NCBI GenBank assembly: GCA_943372995.1
Contig: CALSAQ010000009.1
Location: 1 to 64,000, forward strand
Origin: CAJBVG01 sp943372995
GTDB lineage: Bacteria > Bacteroidota > Bacteroidia > Sphingobacteriales > Sphingobacteriaceae
Direction: 5' to 3'
Length of the DNA stretch: 64,000 bases
Shown here one piece after another: positions 9,279 through 17,173 of the stretch; the first letter of the stretch is position 1, and every line of letters begins with the position of its first letter. A program made the translations under genes and the position numbers. The notes below the pieces were generated by a model. It did no database searches. It had not been told where the DNA came from and saw only the letters and a program-made list of their open reading frames with translations.

Positions 9279-9777
9279 GAAAAGCTTTTAATCCATTCCA
9301 CCACCTGATCTTCAATTCTTGATTTGAGGATAATTCGTTTAGTGAGGGGCAAGTAAAAATATTTGAGTCGTTATAACTAAAGCTAGTTAGGATAGTATCC
9401 GACGGGTATAAGTCACTATTTGCAAAACAAACAATTCTTTGATTTTTTCGAGAGGAGCTAATCTCATCAAAATTATTAGCAAAACTCAAATCAGCTATTC
9501 CGAAGGCGATATCGTCGCTATTTAGCTTTAAAGCTGATAGTGTTTTAGTATATAAATCCTTGTCGATACTATTTAATTCTTTAGTATTAGTAAACACTAG
9601 GAATGTTATCCCTTTATTGTTTTGTCCAATCGTTTGAATTATAGGACTTTGTGGGTTGCTGCTCTCTGGGCTAACAGAAGTCGTTTTAGTTGTAAACTCT
9701 TCTTTTATATACAGAATAGGCTCCTGCAAAAGCTCTTTAAGGGTACTTAGGTCACTACTTAACAAAGGGTTTTCCAT
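9271..9777 (-). CDS. hypothetical protein, 168 aa
   Basis: I do not recognise this protein with confidence. It is soluble, with no signal peptide or membrane segment. It is acidic to neutral, with an N-terminal helix (LSSDLSTLKELLQEPILYI), a Ser/Thr/Pro linker (about residues 30-50) and an alpha/beta part with GITFLVFTNTKEL and RIVCFANSDL. It ends in a helical segment PSLNELSSNQELKIRWWNGLK. The P-S-L-x-E-L and W-x-x-L tail vaguely recalls small DNA polymerase III accessory proteins, but this is only an impression. The gene starts at ATG 9777, is divergent from the PPIase gene, and overlaps the glycosyltransferase tail. Confidence 0.7.
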   Translation of the reverse strand: MENPLLSSDLSTLKELLQEPILYIKEEFTTKTTSVSPESSNPQSPIIQTIGQNNKGITFLVFTNTKELNSIDKDLYTKTLSALKLNSDDIAFGIADLSFANNFDEISSSRKNQRIVCFANSDLYPSDTILTSFSYNDSNIFTCPSLNELSSNQELKIRWWNGLKAFLS

Positions 9778-9826
9778 AGGGCTAAATTAAAAAAAGAAAA
9801 CTATATAACATCAATACTCTCTATTC

Positions 9827-9858
9827 GTTGTAACACTTTAAAAATTATTCTATTTTAG
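9827..9858 (+). promoter_or_regulatory. predicted promoter of the PPIase cluster
   Basis: GTTG at 9827-9830 is followed after exactly 20 bp by TATTTTAG at 9851-9858, one base off TAnnTTTG. The ATG of the first PPIase gene is 37 bp downstream. It would drive the three chaperone genes and perhaps the MoxR gene. Confidence 0.45.
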
Positions 9859-9894
9859 CACAACTTAAATAAAAGGGTAAAAAATAATTTAAAG

Positions 9895-11865
9895 ATGAAA
9901 CTAACAAATTGGTACAAAAGAACAGTGCTTTCTGTTGCATGCACAAGTATGGTGTTTGGCGTGATGGCTCAGAACTCAGACGTTTTAATGACCATCGGAA
10001 ATGAAAAGGTATCGAAAAAGGAATTTGAGTACGTTTTCAAAAAAAATAACAACAAAAATGCTTCTAATCCAGATGAAAAAAGCCTGCGTGAATATTTGGA
10101 TTTATATACAAATTTCAAATTAAAGGTAATTGAAGCAAAAAGTTTAGGGATGGATACAGTGGGATCGTTTGTTAGAGAGTTGGGTGGTTATAGGAAACAA
10201 TTAGCAGCACCCTATTTAACAGATAAAGAAGTTAATGAGAAATTAATTAACGAAGCTTGGGAGCGTTCACAAAAAGAGGTAAGAGCATCTCACATATTAA
10301 TCAACTGTCCAGAAGGTTCATCGCCAAAAGACACTATTGCTGCGTACAATAAAATAATGGCAATAAGAAGAAGATTGGTTGAGAAAAAAGAAGACTTCGC
10401 AAAAGTAGCATTAGAAACTTCACAAGATCCAAGTGCAAAACAAAACAAAGGCGACTTGGGATACTTTAGCGTTTTTGCTATGGTGTATCCATTTGAAAAT
10501 GTTTGCTACAATACAAAAGTAGGTACAGTGTCTATGCCTTTTAGAACTAAGTTTGGTTATCATATTGTTAAAGTTGTTGATCAACGACCTGCACAAGGTG
10601 AAGTGAAAGTTGCACATATTATGTTGAAATCAAACGACAAGTTCACTAAAGAAGATTCGATAAAAGCAAAAGAAAAAATTGAAGAAATTTATGCTCGTTT
10701 GGCTAAAGGAGAAAAATTTGAAGATTTAGCAAAGCAATATTCAGAAGACAAATCATCAGCAAGATTAGGAGGAGCACTTCCAATGTTTGGTACAGGCAAA
10801 ATGGTGCTTGAGTTTGAAGTGCAGTCTTTTGGTTTGAAAAACATAGGTGATTATTCTAAGCCGTTTACAACGCCGTACGGATGGCACATTGTAAAACTTT
10901 TAGAGCGTAAAGCCGCACCGACATTTGAAAAAGCAAAAGAAGAATTAAAAGGGAAAATCAACAGAGATTCTAGATCAGATTTAAATAAAATTTCTTTTGT
11001 AAATAAATTAAAAAAGGAATATCAGTTTACAGAAAATCAAAAAGCATTAAATACATTTTATACAGCAGCAGACTCTAGTATTGTAAAAACACAATTTAAA
11101 AAAGCATCTGCAAAAAATCCAAACGATGTGTTGTGCTATATTGCAGGTAAGCCATACTCAATTGCAGATTTTGCAGCTTATGTAGAGTCGAATCAAAGTT
11201 CAACATATAAAGAAACTTTAGGTAAAGCTAGACTTACTTTATACGACAACTATGTTTCAAAGATTTTATTAGACTATGAAGAAACACGTTTGGATCAAAA
11301 ATATCCAGAGTTTAAAGCTTTAATGGAAGAGTATCGTGATGGTATATTGTTATTCGAGTTAACAGATCAAAAAGTATGGTCGGCTGCAGTAAAAGATTCA
11401 GCAGGCTTAGAACAATTTTTCAAAAACAACCAGTCGAAATATACTTGGCCTGATCGCTTAAATGCTACAATTTATACTTGTGCTAATGAAACAATAGCAC
11501 AAGAAGTGAGAAAACTTATTAAGAATAAAAAGATAAGTCAGGATTCTTTATTGAGAAGAGTAAATAAAAGTAACCCTTTAAATCTTACGATTAAATCAGA
11601 TAAGTTTGAAAAAGGAGATAACCATATTATTGACGATATCGATTGGAAAAAAGGTGTATCTAAAAACATTAATGTAAACAATACAGTAGTGTTTGTAAAA
11701 GTGAGTGAGAAGATACCTTCGCAACCCAAACAATTGTCGGAAGTGAGAGGTGCAGCTACAGCTGAGTATCAAAACTATTTAGAGAAAGAATGGTTAGATA
11801 CACTTCGTAAGAAATATCCTGTAAACATAAACGAATCGGTGTTTAAGTCGCTAATTGTAAAATAA
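9895..11865 (+). CDS. periplasmic parvulin peptidyl-prolyl isomerase, two rotamase domains
   Basis: It is probably a SurA/PpiD-like periplasmic foldase for outer-membrane proteins. The 656-residue protein has a signal peptide (cleavage near VMAQ, residue 26) and an N-terminal SurA-like helical region. Two parvulin domains follow, at about residues 130-240 and 240-345, each opening with the hallmark VRASHILI or VKVAHIMLK and closing with FGYHIVKV or YGWHIVKLLE. The remaining 300 residues form a helical substrate-binding tail. It is first in a cluster with a parvulin-like lipoprotein and a SurA-like protein, which suggests that they act together on envelope proteins such as the many T9SS parts nearby. 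An intrinsic terminator follows. PpiD is membrane-anchored, whereas this protein appears to be a soluble secreted one. Confidence 0.92.
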   Translation: MKLTNWYKRTVLSVACTSMVFGVMAQNSDVLMTIGNEKVSKKEFEYVFKKNNNKNASNPDEKSLREYLDLYTNFKLKVIEAKSLGMDTVGSFVRELGGYRKQLAAPYLTDKEVNEKLINEAWERSQKEVRASHILINCPEGSSPKDTIAAYNKIMAIRRRLVEKKEDFAKVALETSQDPSAKQNKGDLGYFSVFAMVYPFENVCYNTKVGTVSMPFRTKFGYHIVKVVDQRPAQGEVKVAHIMLKSNDKFTKEDSIKAKEKIEEIYARLAKGEKFEDLAKQYSEDKSSARLGGALPMFGTGKMVLEFEVQSFGLKNIGDYSKPFTTPYGWHIVKLLERKAAPTFEKAKEELKGKINRDSRSDLNKISFVNKLKKEYQFTENQKALNTFYTAADSSIVKTQFKKASAKNPNDVLCYIAGKPYSIADFAAYVESNQSSTYKETLGKARLTLYDNYVSKILLDYEETRLDQKYPEFKALMEEYRDGILLFELTDQKVWSAAVKDSAGLEQFFKNNQSKYTWPDRLNATIYTCANETIAQEVRKLIKNKKISQDSLLRRVNKSNPLNLTIKSDKFEKGDNHIIDDIDWKKGVSKNINVNNTVVFVKVSEKIPSQPKQLSEVRGAATAEYQNYLEKEWLDTLRKKYPVNINESVFKSLIVK

Positions 11866-11871
11866 TATTTA

Positions 11872-11893
11872 GGGCTCTTAGGAGCCCTTTTTT
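11872..11893 (+). terminator. intrinsic terminator inside the PPIase cluster
   Basis: GGGCTC (11872-11877) pairs with GAGCCC (11882-11887) around a TTAG loop, and six T follow. The next ATG is only 3 bp beyond the T run, so the element likely lowers rather than abolishes expression of the downstream genes. Confidence 0.8.
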
Positions 11894-11896
11894 ACT

Positions 11897-12757
11897 ATGA
11901 ATAAAATTATATACACCTTATTAATCTGTTTTACATTTTCTTCCTGTGAGTTTATTAAAAAAACATTTAGCAGCAAGGAGAAACCAGTTGCTCGTGTATA
12001 CGATTCTTATTTATATCCTTCAGATTTAGATGGAGTGGTTCCAGTGGGGACATCAGCAAACGATAGTGCATTGTTAGTGCAATCGTATATAGAAAATTGG
12101 ATACGTCAGGAGGTTATTCTTAAACAGGCTACAGATAATGTGGAACTCGACCAAGAAGCGCTTGACAAACAATTAGAGACATATAGGCAGTCGTTAATCA
12201 TTTACTCTTATGAACAGCAGTTGGTTGCTCAGAATTTAGATACAATGGTGAGTGCCGAACAGATAAAAAGATATTATGAAGAGAACAAGGATAATTTTGA
12301 GTTAAAGAAAAGTATTGTTAAAGCCACGTATGTTATTCTTCCTAAAAACACGTTAAAGATAGAAAGTGCGAAAAAGTGGTTTAATTCTACAAAACAAAAA
12401 GATAGAGATGAGTTAGAGACGTATTGTATGCAGTTTTCACCAAATTATGCTTTGGTAGACACTAGCTGGGTTTATTTGGATGAATTATCGTCAAAAGTGC
12501 CCTTGGATAGATTTTCGGAGGCCTCTATTTTGCAAAAAAATAATTACATAAACTTTAGCGACGCCGACTTTGTTTATCTTGTAAAGATTAAGGATTTTAT
12601 GTACAAAGAAGATTTATCTCCTTTGGAATTTGAAATAGAAAATATTAAGAATAGAATTATCAATAAGAGAAAAATAGAGCTCATCGATAAAATGGAAAAT
12701 CAAGTGTATCAAAAGGCACGAGATGGTGAAGATATTGAATGGTATAAAGAAAAATAG
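11897..12757 (+). CDS. parvulin-like periplasmic lipoprotein without catalytic domain
   Basis: The 286-residue protein has a lipoprotein signal with lipobox FSSC (Cys17). It is then almost wholly helical and charged, with SurA/PrsA-type segments such as YIENWIRQEVILKQATDNVELD, EQIKRYYEENKDNFELKKSIVKATYVIL and a C-terminal IENIKNRIINKRK. This resembles the helical arms of SurA-like chaperones, but the rotamase signature is missing or degenerate, so it probably binds substrates without isomerase activity. It lies between two PPIase genes, 1 bp upstream of the ATG of the next gene, which supports coupled translation and a shared role. The exact family is inferred from context and pattern only. 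Confidence 0.75.
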   Translation: MNKIIYTLLICFTFSSCEFIKKTFSSKEKPVARVYDSYLYPSDLDGVVPVGTSANDSALLVQSYIENWIRQEVILKQATDNVELDQEALDKQLETYRQSLIIYSYEQQLVAQNLDTMVSAEQIKRYYEENKDNFELKKSIVKATYVILPKNTLKIESAKKWFNSTKQKDRDELETYCMQFSPNYALVDTSWVYLDELSSKVPLDRFSEASILQKNNYINFSDADFVYLVKIKDFMYKEDLSPLEFEIENIKNRIINKRKIELIDKMENQVYQKARDGEDIEWYKEK

Positions 12758-12758
12758 A

Positions 12759-14117
12759 ATGTTTAGAAAAGTTGGATTAACAGTAGTATTTAGTGTATTT
12801 GCATTTGTTGCTACTTATGCTCAAAATAAAAATGCGGATAAAATTGTTGCTGTATTGGGCGAGAATATTATTTTGAGTTCAGATATAGAGGGGCAACACG
12901 CACAATATATTGCTCAAGGATATAAAGATGATGGTGCATTAAGATGTCAGATTTTAGAGGCATTATTAGCACAAAAAATGCTTCAGAATCAAGCAAAGGT
13001 AGATAGTTTGGAGATTTCTGAACAACAAGTAGAAGACGAGTTAAATAGAAGAGTGAAATATTTTATTTCTCAAATTGGCTCTCAAGAAAAATTAGAGCAA
13101 TTTATCGGGAAATCTGTTTTAGAATTTAAAGATGAGTTAAGAGAAGATGTGCGTGCAGTAATTATGGCACAAAACATGCAACAAGAAATTACACGCAAGG
13201 TTACTGTAACACCAAACGAGATAAAAAAATTCTACGAAGAAATTCCTAGAGACAGCTTGCCTTATTTTAATAAGGAAGTTCAAGTAGGTGTAATTGTAAA
13301 AAAGCCTGAAATAAGTGCCAGAGCAAAACAAGAAGCAAAAGATAAGTTAGAAGCACTTAGAGCAAGAGTAGCAGCAGGTGAAGATTTCGCAACTCTAGCC
13401 ATTTTGTATTCACAAGATGGTTCGGCTAAGAATGGTGGTGAATTAGGTTTTGTGGGTAGGGGGGAATTAGTAAAAGCGTTTGAAGCGGTTGCATTTAAAT
13501 TGAAACCTGGCGAGCTTTCTTCAATAGTAGAAACGGAATTTGGATTCCATATTGTACAATTAGTAGAGCGTAGAGGAGAGCAAGTTAATGTTAGACATAT
13601 TCTTATTAAGGTTAATTACGATTATACCGATATAATGAAAGCAAAAAGCTTTTTAGACAGTGTATATACTCTCATATTGACAGAGAAAATGACCTTTGAT
13701 GAAGCCGCATTAAAATTCTCAGATGATGAGTCGACAAAAAATAATGGAGGGATGATGTTGAACCCTCAAGATGGTAGCACTAAGATTCCTTCTGATCAGG
13801 TAGATCCATCTATCTATTTTCAGTTAGAGAACATAAAAGTTGGTGAGGTTTCTGCTCCATCGGCATATAAAACAGCAACTGGTGAGCAAGCGTATAGAAT
13901 TATAAAGTATGTTTCAAAAACAGAACCACACCAAGCGAACCTAAAAGACGATTATCAAAAAATACAACAAGCTGCATTAACGAATAAACAAAATAAAGAA
14001 ATTGAAAAGTGGTTTAGTTCAAGAAGAAAAGAAACTTACATTAGAATTAATGATGAGTTTAAGGATTGTGAAAAACTACAACCATGGATTAATGAAAGTG
14101 CTAAAAGAGCGAAATAA
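12759..14117 (+). CDS. SurA-like periplasmic peptidyl-prolyl isomerase
   Basis: SurA-type chaperones escort unfolded outer-membrane proteins to the BAM complex. From ATG 12759 the product is 452 residues with a clean signal peptide MFRKVGLTVVFSVFAFVATYAQ. An upstream in-frame ATG at 12723 lies inside the previous gene and would put a charged stretch before the signal, so 12759 is preferred. A SurA N-terminal helical domain (VLGENIILSSDIEGQ, about residues 30-150) is followed by two rotamase-like domains (about 175-280 and 280-400). The first closes with FGFHIVQLVERR and the second opens with VNVRHILIKV. It is the third gene of the chaperone cluster, and MoxR follows by 2 bp. Confidence 0.9.
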   Translation: MFRKVGLTVVFSVFAFVATYAQNKNADKIVAVLGENIILSSDIEGQHAQYIAQGYKDDGALRCQILEALLAQKMLQNQAKVDSLEISEQQVEDELNRRVKYFISQIGSQEKLEQFIGKSVLEFKDELREDVRAVIMAQNMQQEITRKVTVTPNEIKKFYEEIPRDSLPYFNKEVQVGVIVKKPEISARAKQEAKDKLEALRARVAAGEDFATLAILYSQDGSAKNGGELGFVGRGELVKAFEAVAFKLKPGELSSIVETEFGFHIVQLVERRGEQVNVRHILIKVNYDYTDIMKAKSFLDSVYTLILTEKMTFDEAALKFSDDESTKNNGGMMLNPQDGSTKIPSDQVDPSIYFQLENIKVGEVSAPSAYKTATGEQAYRIIKYVSKTEPHQANLKDDYQKIQQAALTNKQNKEIEKWFSSRRKETYIRINDEFKDCEKLQPWINESAKRAK

Positions 14118-14119
14118 TT

Positions 14120-15079
14120 ATGTATAAATCGGAAGTTGAAGCTATAGATGCATTAGCATCTAAATACAAAGAGATTAGAAAAGAAATTGCTAAAGTAATT
14201 ATTGGGCAAGATGATATTGTTGAGTCGGTATTAATATCTATTTTCAGTAACGGACATTGTTTATTAGTAGGTGTGCCTGGTTTAGCAAAGACTCTATTGG
14301 TGCAAACCGTTGGTGGAGTATTAGACTTATCGAGCAATAGAATTCAATTTACTCCCGACTTAATGCCTTCTGATATTACAGGAGCTGAGATTTTAGATGA
14401 GAATCGTCATTTTAAATTTATTAAAGGACCAATTTTCTCAAACATTATTTTAGCAGATGAGATAAATCGTACTCCGCCTAAAACACAAGCTGCTTTATTA
14501 GAAGCAATGCAAGAGAAATCGGTTACAGCTGCGGGTGTTCACCACGAGTTGCCTAAACCATTTTTTGTATTGGCAACGCAAAACCCAATAGAGCAAGAGG
14601 GAACCTATCCACTTCCTGAAGCTCAACTTGACCGTTTTATGTTCAATGTATCTTTAGATTATCCTACACTTGCAGAGGAATTACAAATTGTAAAAAATAC
14701 TACTGCAAATCGCCAGATAGATCTAAATAAAATATTGAACCATGAAGAAATTGTATACTTCCAAAAAATAATAAGAGATATACCTATTACAGATTCTGTA
14801 TTAGAATATGCAGTAAAACTGAGTTCCAAAACCCGTCCGGGTAGAGATACAGCAACTAAAGCAGTGAACGATTATTTGAGTTGGGGAGCTGGACCTAGAG
14901 CCTCACAATACCTTGTTTTAGGAGCTAAATGTCATGCTGCAATAAAAGGGAAGTATTCTCCAGATATTGAAGATGTAAAAGCAGTAGCATTGCCTATTCT
15001 TCGTCATCGTATAGTGAGAAATTATAAAGCCGAAGCAGAAAACATAAGCGTAGAAGAGATTATTAACGGTCTGTTATAA
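14120..15079 (+). CDS. MoxR family AAA+ ATPase
   Basis: MoxR ATPases act as chaperones, often with VWA-domain partners, in assembling or activating complexes. The 319-residue protein has the family start with IIGQDDIVESVLISIF, Walker A GVPGLAKT (residues 51-58), LMPSDITGAEIL, Walker B in IILADEINRTPPKTQAALLEAM, sensor 1 in VLATQNPIEQEGTYPLPEAQLDRF, and the C-terminal lid with SWGAGPRASQYL. It is complete and has no membrane segment. It follows the SurA-like gene by 2 bp. No DUF58 or VWA partner gene follows, unlike the common MoxR operon, and an ECF sigma gene lies next. Its partner is unknown. Confidence 0.95.
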   Translation: MYKSEVEAIDALASKYKEIRKEIAKVIIGQDDIVESVLISIFSNGHCLLVGVPGLAKTLLVQTVGGVLDLSSNRIQFTPDLMPSDITGAEILDENRHFKFIKGPIFSNIILADEINRTPPKTQAALLEAMQEKSVTAAGVHHELPKPFFVLATQNPIEQEGTYPLPEAQLDRFMFNVSLDYPTLAEELQIVKNTTANRQIDLNKILNHEEIVYFQKIIRDIPITDSVLEYAVKLSSKTRPGRDTATKAVNDYLSWGAGPRASQYLVLGAKCHAAIKGKYSPDIEDVKAVALPILRHRIVRNYKAEAENISVEEIINGLL

Positions 15080-15095
15080 TTTTTTTATTTTTTCT

Positions 15096-15124
15096 TGTAA
15101 CATTTTATAACGACGGTTCTCTAA
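15096..15124 (+). promoter_or_regulatory. predicted ECF-type promoter of the sigma gene
   Basis: TGTAACA (15096-15102), 17 bp, then TCTAA (15120-15124). The same two blocks with the same 17-bp spacing and the same C before TCTAA occur before the alpha/beta hydrolase at 16207-16235. This supports a promoter read by the ECF factor encoded immediately downstream. The distance to the ATG at 15131 is so short that the transcript could be nearly leaderless. Confidence 0.6.
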
Positions 15125-15130
15125 GTAATA

Positions 15131-15628
15131 ATGAACGAGAAAGAACGTCTATTCAAATCGGCTTTTGACAGTCATCATCAAAAGATATTCCATCTATGCT
15201 ATGCATATACTGGTGATCCCGATATTGCCTATGATCTTGTGCAAGATACTTTTCTGAAAGTTTGGCAACACCTTGATTCTTTTAAGCAAAACTCTTCTAT
15301 AGGTACTTGGATTTATAGAATTGCGGTAAATACTTGCCTAGCTTACATTAAAATAGGCAAGCGAATAGTTACTGAACAAATCAACAACAATTTACTTGAA
15401 TCCATTACAGATCCCGAAAACTCTATCGACACTAAGGTTAGTTTACTATATCAATGCATTGCTTTATTACAAGAAAGTGATAGGTTAATAATAACCATGG
15501 TTTTAGATGAAATACCTTACCCTCAAATTGCGGAAATAGCAGCAATATCAGAAGGAAACCTAAGGGTTCGAATACATAGAATTAAGCAACAGTTAACAGA
15601 ATTATATAATAAACATGAAAGAGTTTGA
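15131..15628 (+). CDS. ECF RNA polymerase sigma factor (first)
   Basis: This is a 165-residue group IV sigma factor that directs RNA polymerase to a small regulon. Region 2 is clear (IFHLCYAYTGDPDIAYDLVQDTFLKVWQHLDSF, with the TWIYRIAVNTC helix). Region 4 has the helix-turn-helix YPQIAEIAAISEGNLRVRIHRIKQQL near the C terminus. Its last 14 bp overlap the start of a four-TM protein, the usual place for an anti-sigma partner. Its promoter element is repeated before the downstream hydrolase gene. The gene probably controls its own transcription. The signal it responds to cannot be read from the sequence. Confidence 0.95.
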   Translation: MNEKERLFKSAFDSHHQKIFHLCYAYTGDPDIAYDLVQDTFLKVWQHLDSFKQNSSIGTWIYRIAVNTCLAYIKIGKRIVTEQINNNLLESITDPENSIDTKVSLLYQCIALLQESDRLIITMVLDEIPYPQIAEIAAISEGNLRVRIHRIKQQLTELYNKHERV

Positions 15629-16199
15629 TGAATTAATAAGTGTTTGGAAAGAGCAAAAAGCGAATAGCTTATCTTCCGAACAAGTGTTGAGTAACATCAA
15701 TGCTAAAAGAAATAAAATGGCACTAAAATTATTTTTAAGTGTACTGTTAATGCTGCTTTCTGTAGTTGTTATGATATTGGTTTGGGTATCTATAGACTTT
15801 AAACAAATATCTACTCACCTTGGTATCACTTTAATGGTAGCCTTAGTTTTTATTTACGCTATTATTATGTTGAGGGGAGTATTGAAAATAAAAAACAACG
15901 ATAACTTGCTAACGCCCAAAGAACATATACAGCAATTAAAAGAAATAAAAAAGAGTCAATTATTAATGAGTAAATATTATATAAATATATATTTCCTTGT
16001 ATTACTCTTAGGATTGCTTTTATATTATAACGAAGTACTTGCAGAGGCAAGTATGATGTTTAAAGTTATAGCATATTCGGTTACTATAGCATGGCTTTTA
16101 TATGCACAGTTTGTAATGAATAAAAAAACTACGCAAAAAAATCAAGCAAAACTTGATGAGATGATTTCTTCATTAGAAAATATAGAAGAACAATTGTAA
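15615..16199 (+). CDS. four-TM protein, likely regulator of the ECF sigma factor
   Basis: I recognise no named family. The 194-residue protein has a short charged N-terminal stretch (about residues 1-34, KEFDELISVWKEQKANSLSSEQ) that would lie in the cytoplasm, followed by four hydrophobic segments at about 35-58, 63-88, 115-137 and 142-165. It ends in a polar tail (KKTTQKNQAKLDEMISSLENIEEQL) likely to form a coil. The start overlaps the sigma gene by 14 bp, so the two are translationally coupled. In this position such proteins usually hold the sigma factor at the membrane. That role is inference, since no canonical zinc anti-sigma motif (HxxxCxxC) is present. Confidence 0.75.
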   Translation: MKEFDELISVWKEQKANSLSSEQVLSNINAKRNKMALKLFLSVLLMLLSVVVMILVWVSIDFKQISTHLGITLMVALVFIYAIIMLRGVLKIKNNDNLLTPKEHIQQLKEIKKSQLLMSKYYINIYFLVLLLGLLLYYNEVLAEASMMFKVIAYSVTIAWLLYAQFVMNKKTTQKNQAKLDEMISSLENIEEQL

Positions 16200-16206
16200 A
16201 AAATAC

Positions 16207-16235
16207 TGTAACAATATATTGGTTTTGTACTCTAA
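16207..16235 (+). promoter_or_regulatory. predicted ECF-type promoter of the alpha/beta hydrolase
   Basis: TGTAACA (16207-16213), 17 bp, then TCTAA (16231-16235) repeats the element found before the sigma gene at 15096-15124, with identical spacing. The ATG of the hydrolase is 18 bp further on. It marks the hydrolase as a likely target of the upstream ECF factor. Confidence 0.6.
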
Positions 16236-16253
16236 TAATAAAAACCAATAATT

Positions 16254-17138
16254 ATGAAAAGAATTATATGCATTTTATCATTGTTCTCTATACTTATTAG
16301 TGGAGAATCAATTGCTCAAAAAGTAGAACAGCACGAGTCGTTTCAAGTGAAAATTTCTGGTAAAGGAGAACCTATATTTTTCATTCCAGGTATATTGTGT
16401 TCTGGAGAAGTATGGAACGAAACAGTAAAGTACTATGAGAAAAATTACACGTGTTATGCGTTTACTTTAGCAGGCTTTTCGGGTGTTAAGCCAATTAAAT
16501 CAGATAAAATAATGTTGAAAATTCAACAAGATTTAATGGCATACATCAAAAGCCACTCAAACTCAAATGCTATTTTAGTTGGGCATAGTATGGGTGGATT
16601 CTATGGATTATTAATAGCATCATCTGAGCCTACATTGTTAAAGAAATTAATTGTTGTTGATGCCTTGCCTTTTTTAATGGGTGCTCAAGATACTACTCGA
16701 ACCGAAGAGCAAATTAATGGTATGCTAAAGGGTTCAGAAAAGATGTATGAAAACATAGAGGAAAGTGCATTGAGAAATCAGCAAATGAGTATACTCCGAA
16801 CTATGATTACTGACGAAAAATACATCAACATAGCATGCGAATGGTCTATGAAGTCCGATCGCTATACGATGGGGAAAACATTTACAGAAATGATGGGCAC
16901 AGATTTGCGTGATGATATAAAAAATATAAAAACACAAACACTAGTTATGGCAGCATGGGACAAACCAATTCCAGCTTATCCTCAATTTACTAAAGAAGGC
17001 TCACTTGCAGTTTATGTAAATCAATACAAAAATTTGAACGGTGTTATGATTAAGCAAACAGATGGTGCAAAACATTTTATAATGTACGATCAACCTGCTT
17101 GGTTTATTAAAACTCTTGATGAGTTTCTCTTGAAATAA
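16254..17138 (+). CDS. secreted alpha/beta hydrolase
   Basis: This is a serine hydrolase of the alpha/beta fold with unknown substrate. The 294-residue protein has a signal peptide (cleavage near SIAQ, residue 22), so it acts in the periplasm or at the outer membrane. The oxyanion strand PIFFIPGILCSGEVW is followed by the nucleophile elbow GHSMGG (Ser112), a cap region around residues 140-215, and TQTLVMAAWDKP. The final GAKHFIMYDQP supplies the catalytic His. It lies 54 bp after the four-TM gene but carries its own copy of the ECF promoter element, so it is the only non-regulatory gene of that small regulon visible here. It ends against the convergent RsmF-like gene at a shared terminator. 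Confidence 0.9.
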   Translation: MKRIICILSLFSILISGESIAQKVEQHESFQVKISGKGEPIFFIPGILCSGEVWNETVKYYEKNYTCYAFTLAGFSGVKPIKSDKIMLKIQQDLMAYIKSHSNSNAILVGHSMGGFYGLLIASSEPTLLKKLIVVDALPFLMGAQDTTRTEEQINGMLKGSEKMYENIEESALRNQQMSILRTMITDEKYINIACEWSMKSDRYTMGKTFTEMMGTDLRDDIKNIKTQTLVMAAWDKPIPAYPQFTKEGSLAVYVNQYKNLNGVMIKQTDGAKHFIMYDQPAWFIKTLDEFLLK

Positions 17139-17147
17139 ATATTATTG

Positions 17148-17173
17148 GGTAGAGGCAATTTTTTGTCTCTACC
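17148..17173. terminator. bidirectional terminator between hydrolase and RsmF-like gene
   Basis: Arms 17148-17158 and 17163-17173 form an 11-bp stem (one G-T pair) around a T-rich loop. It lies between convergent genes and includes the stop codon of the minus-strand gene (17169-17171). Confidence 0.6.

Noticed and set aside
12723..12758. Longer start for the SurA-like gene at ATG 12723.
   Set aside because: It would add 12 residues before a clean signal peptide and overlap the previous gene, while ATG 12759 directly follows that gene's stop codon.
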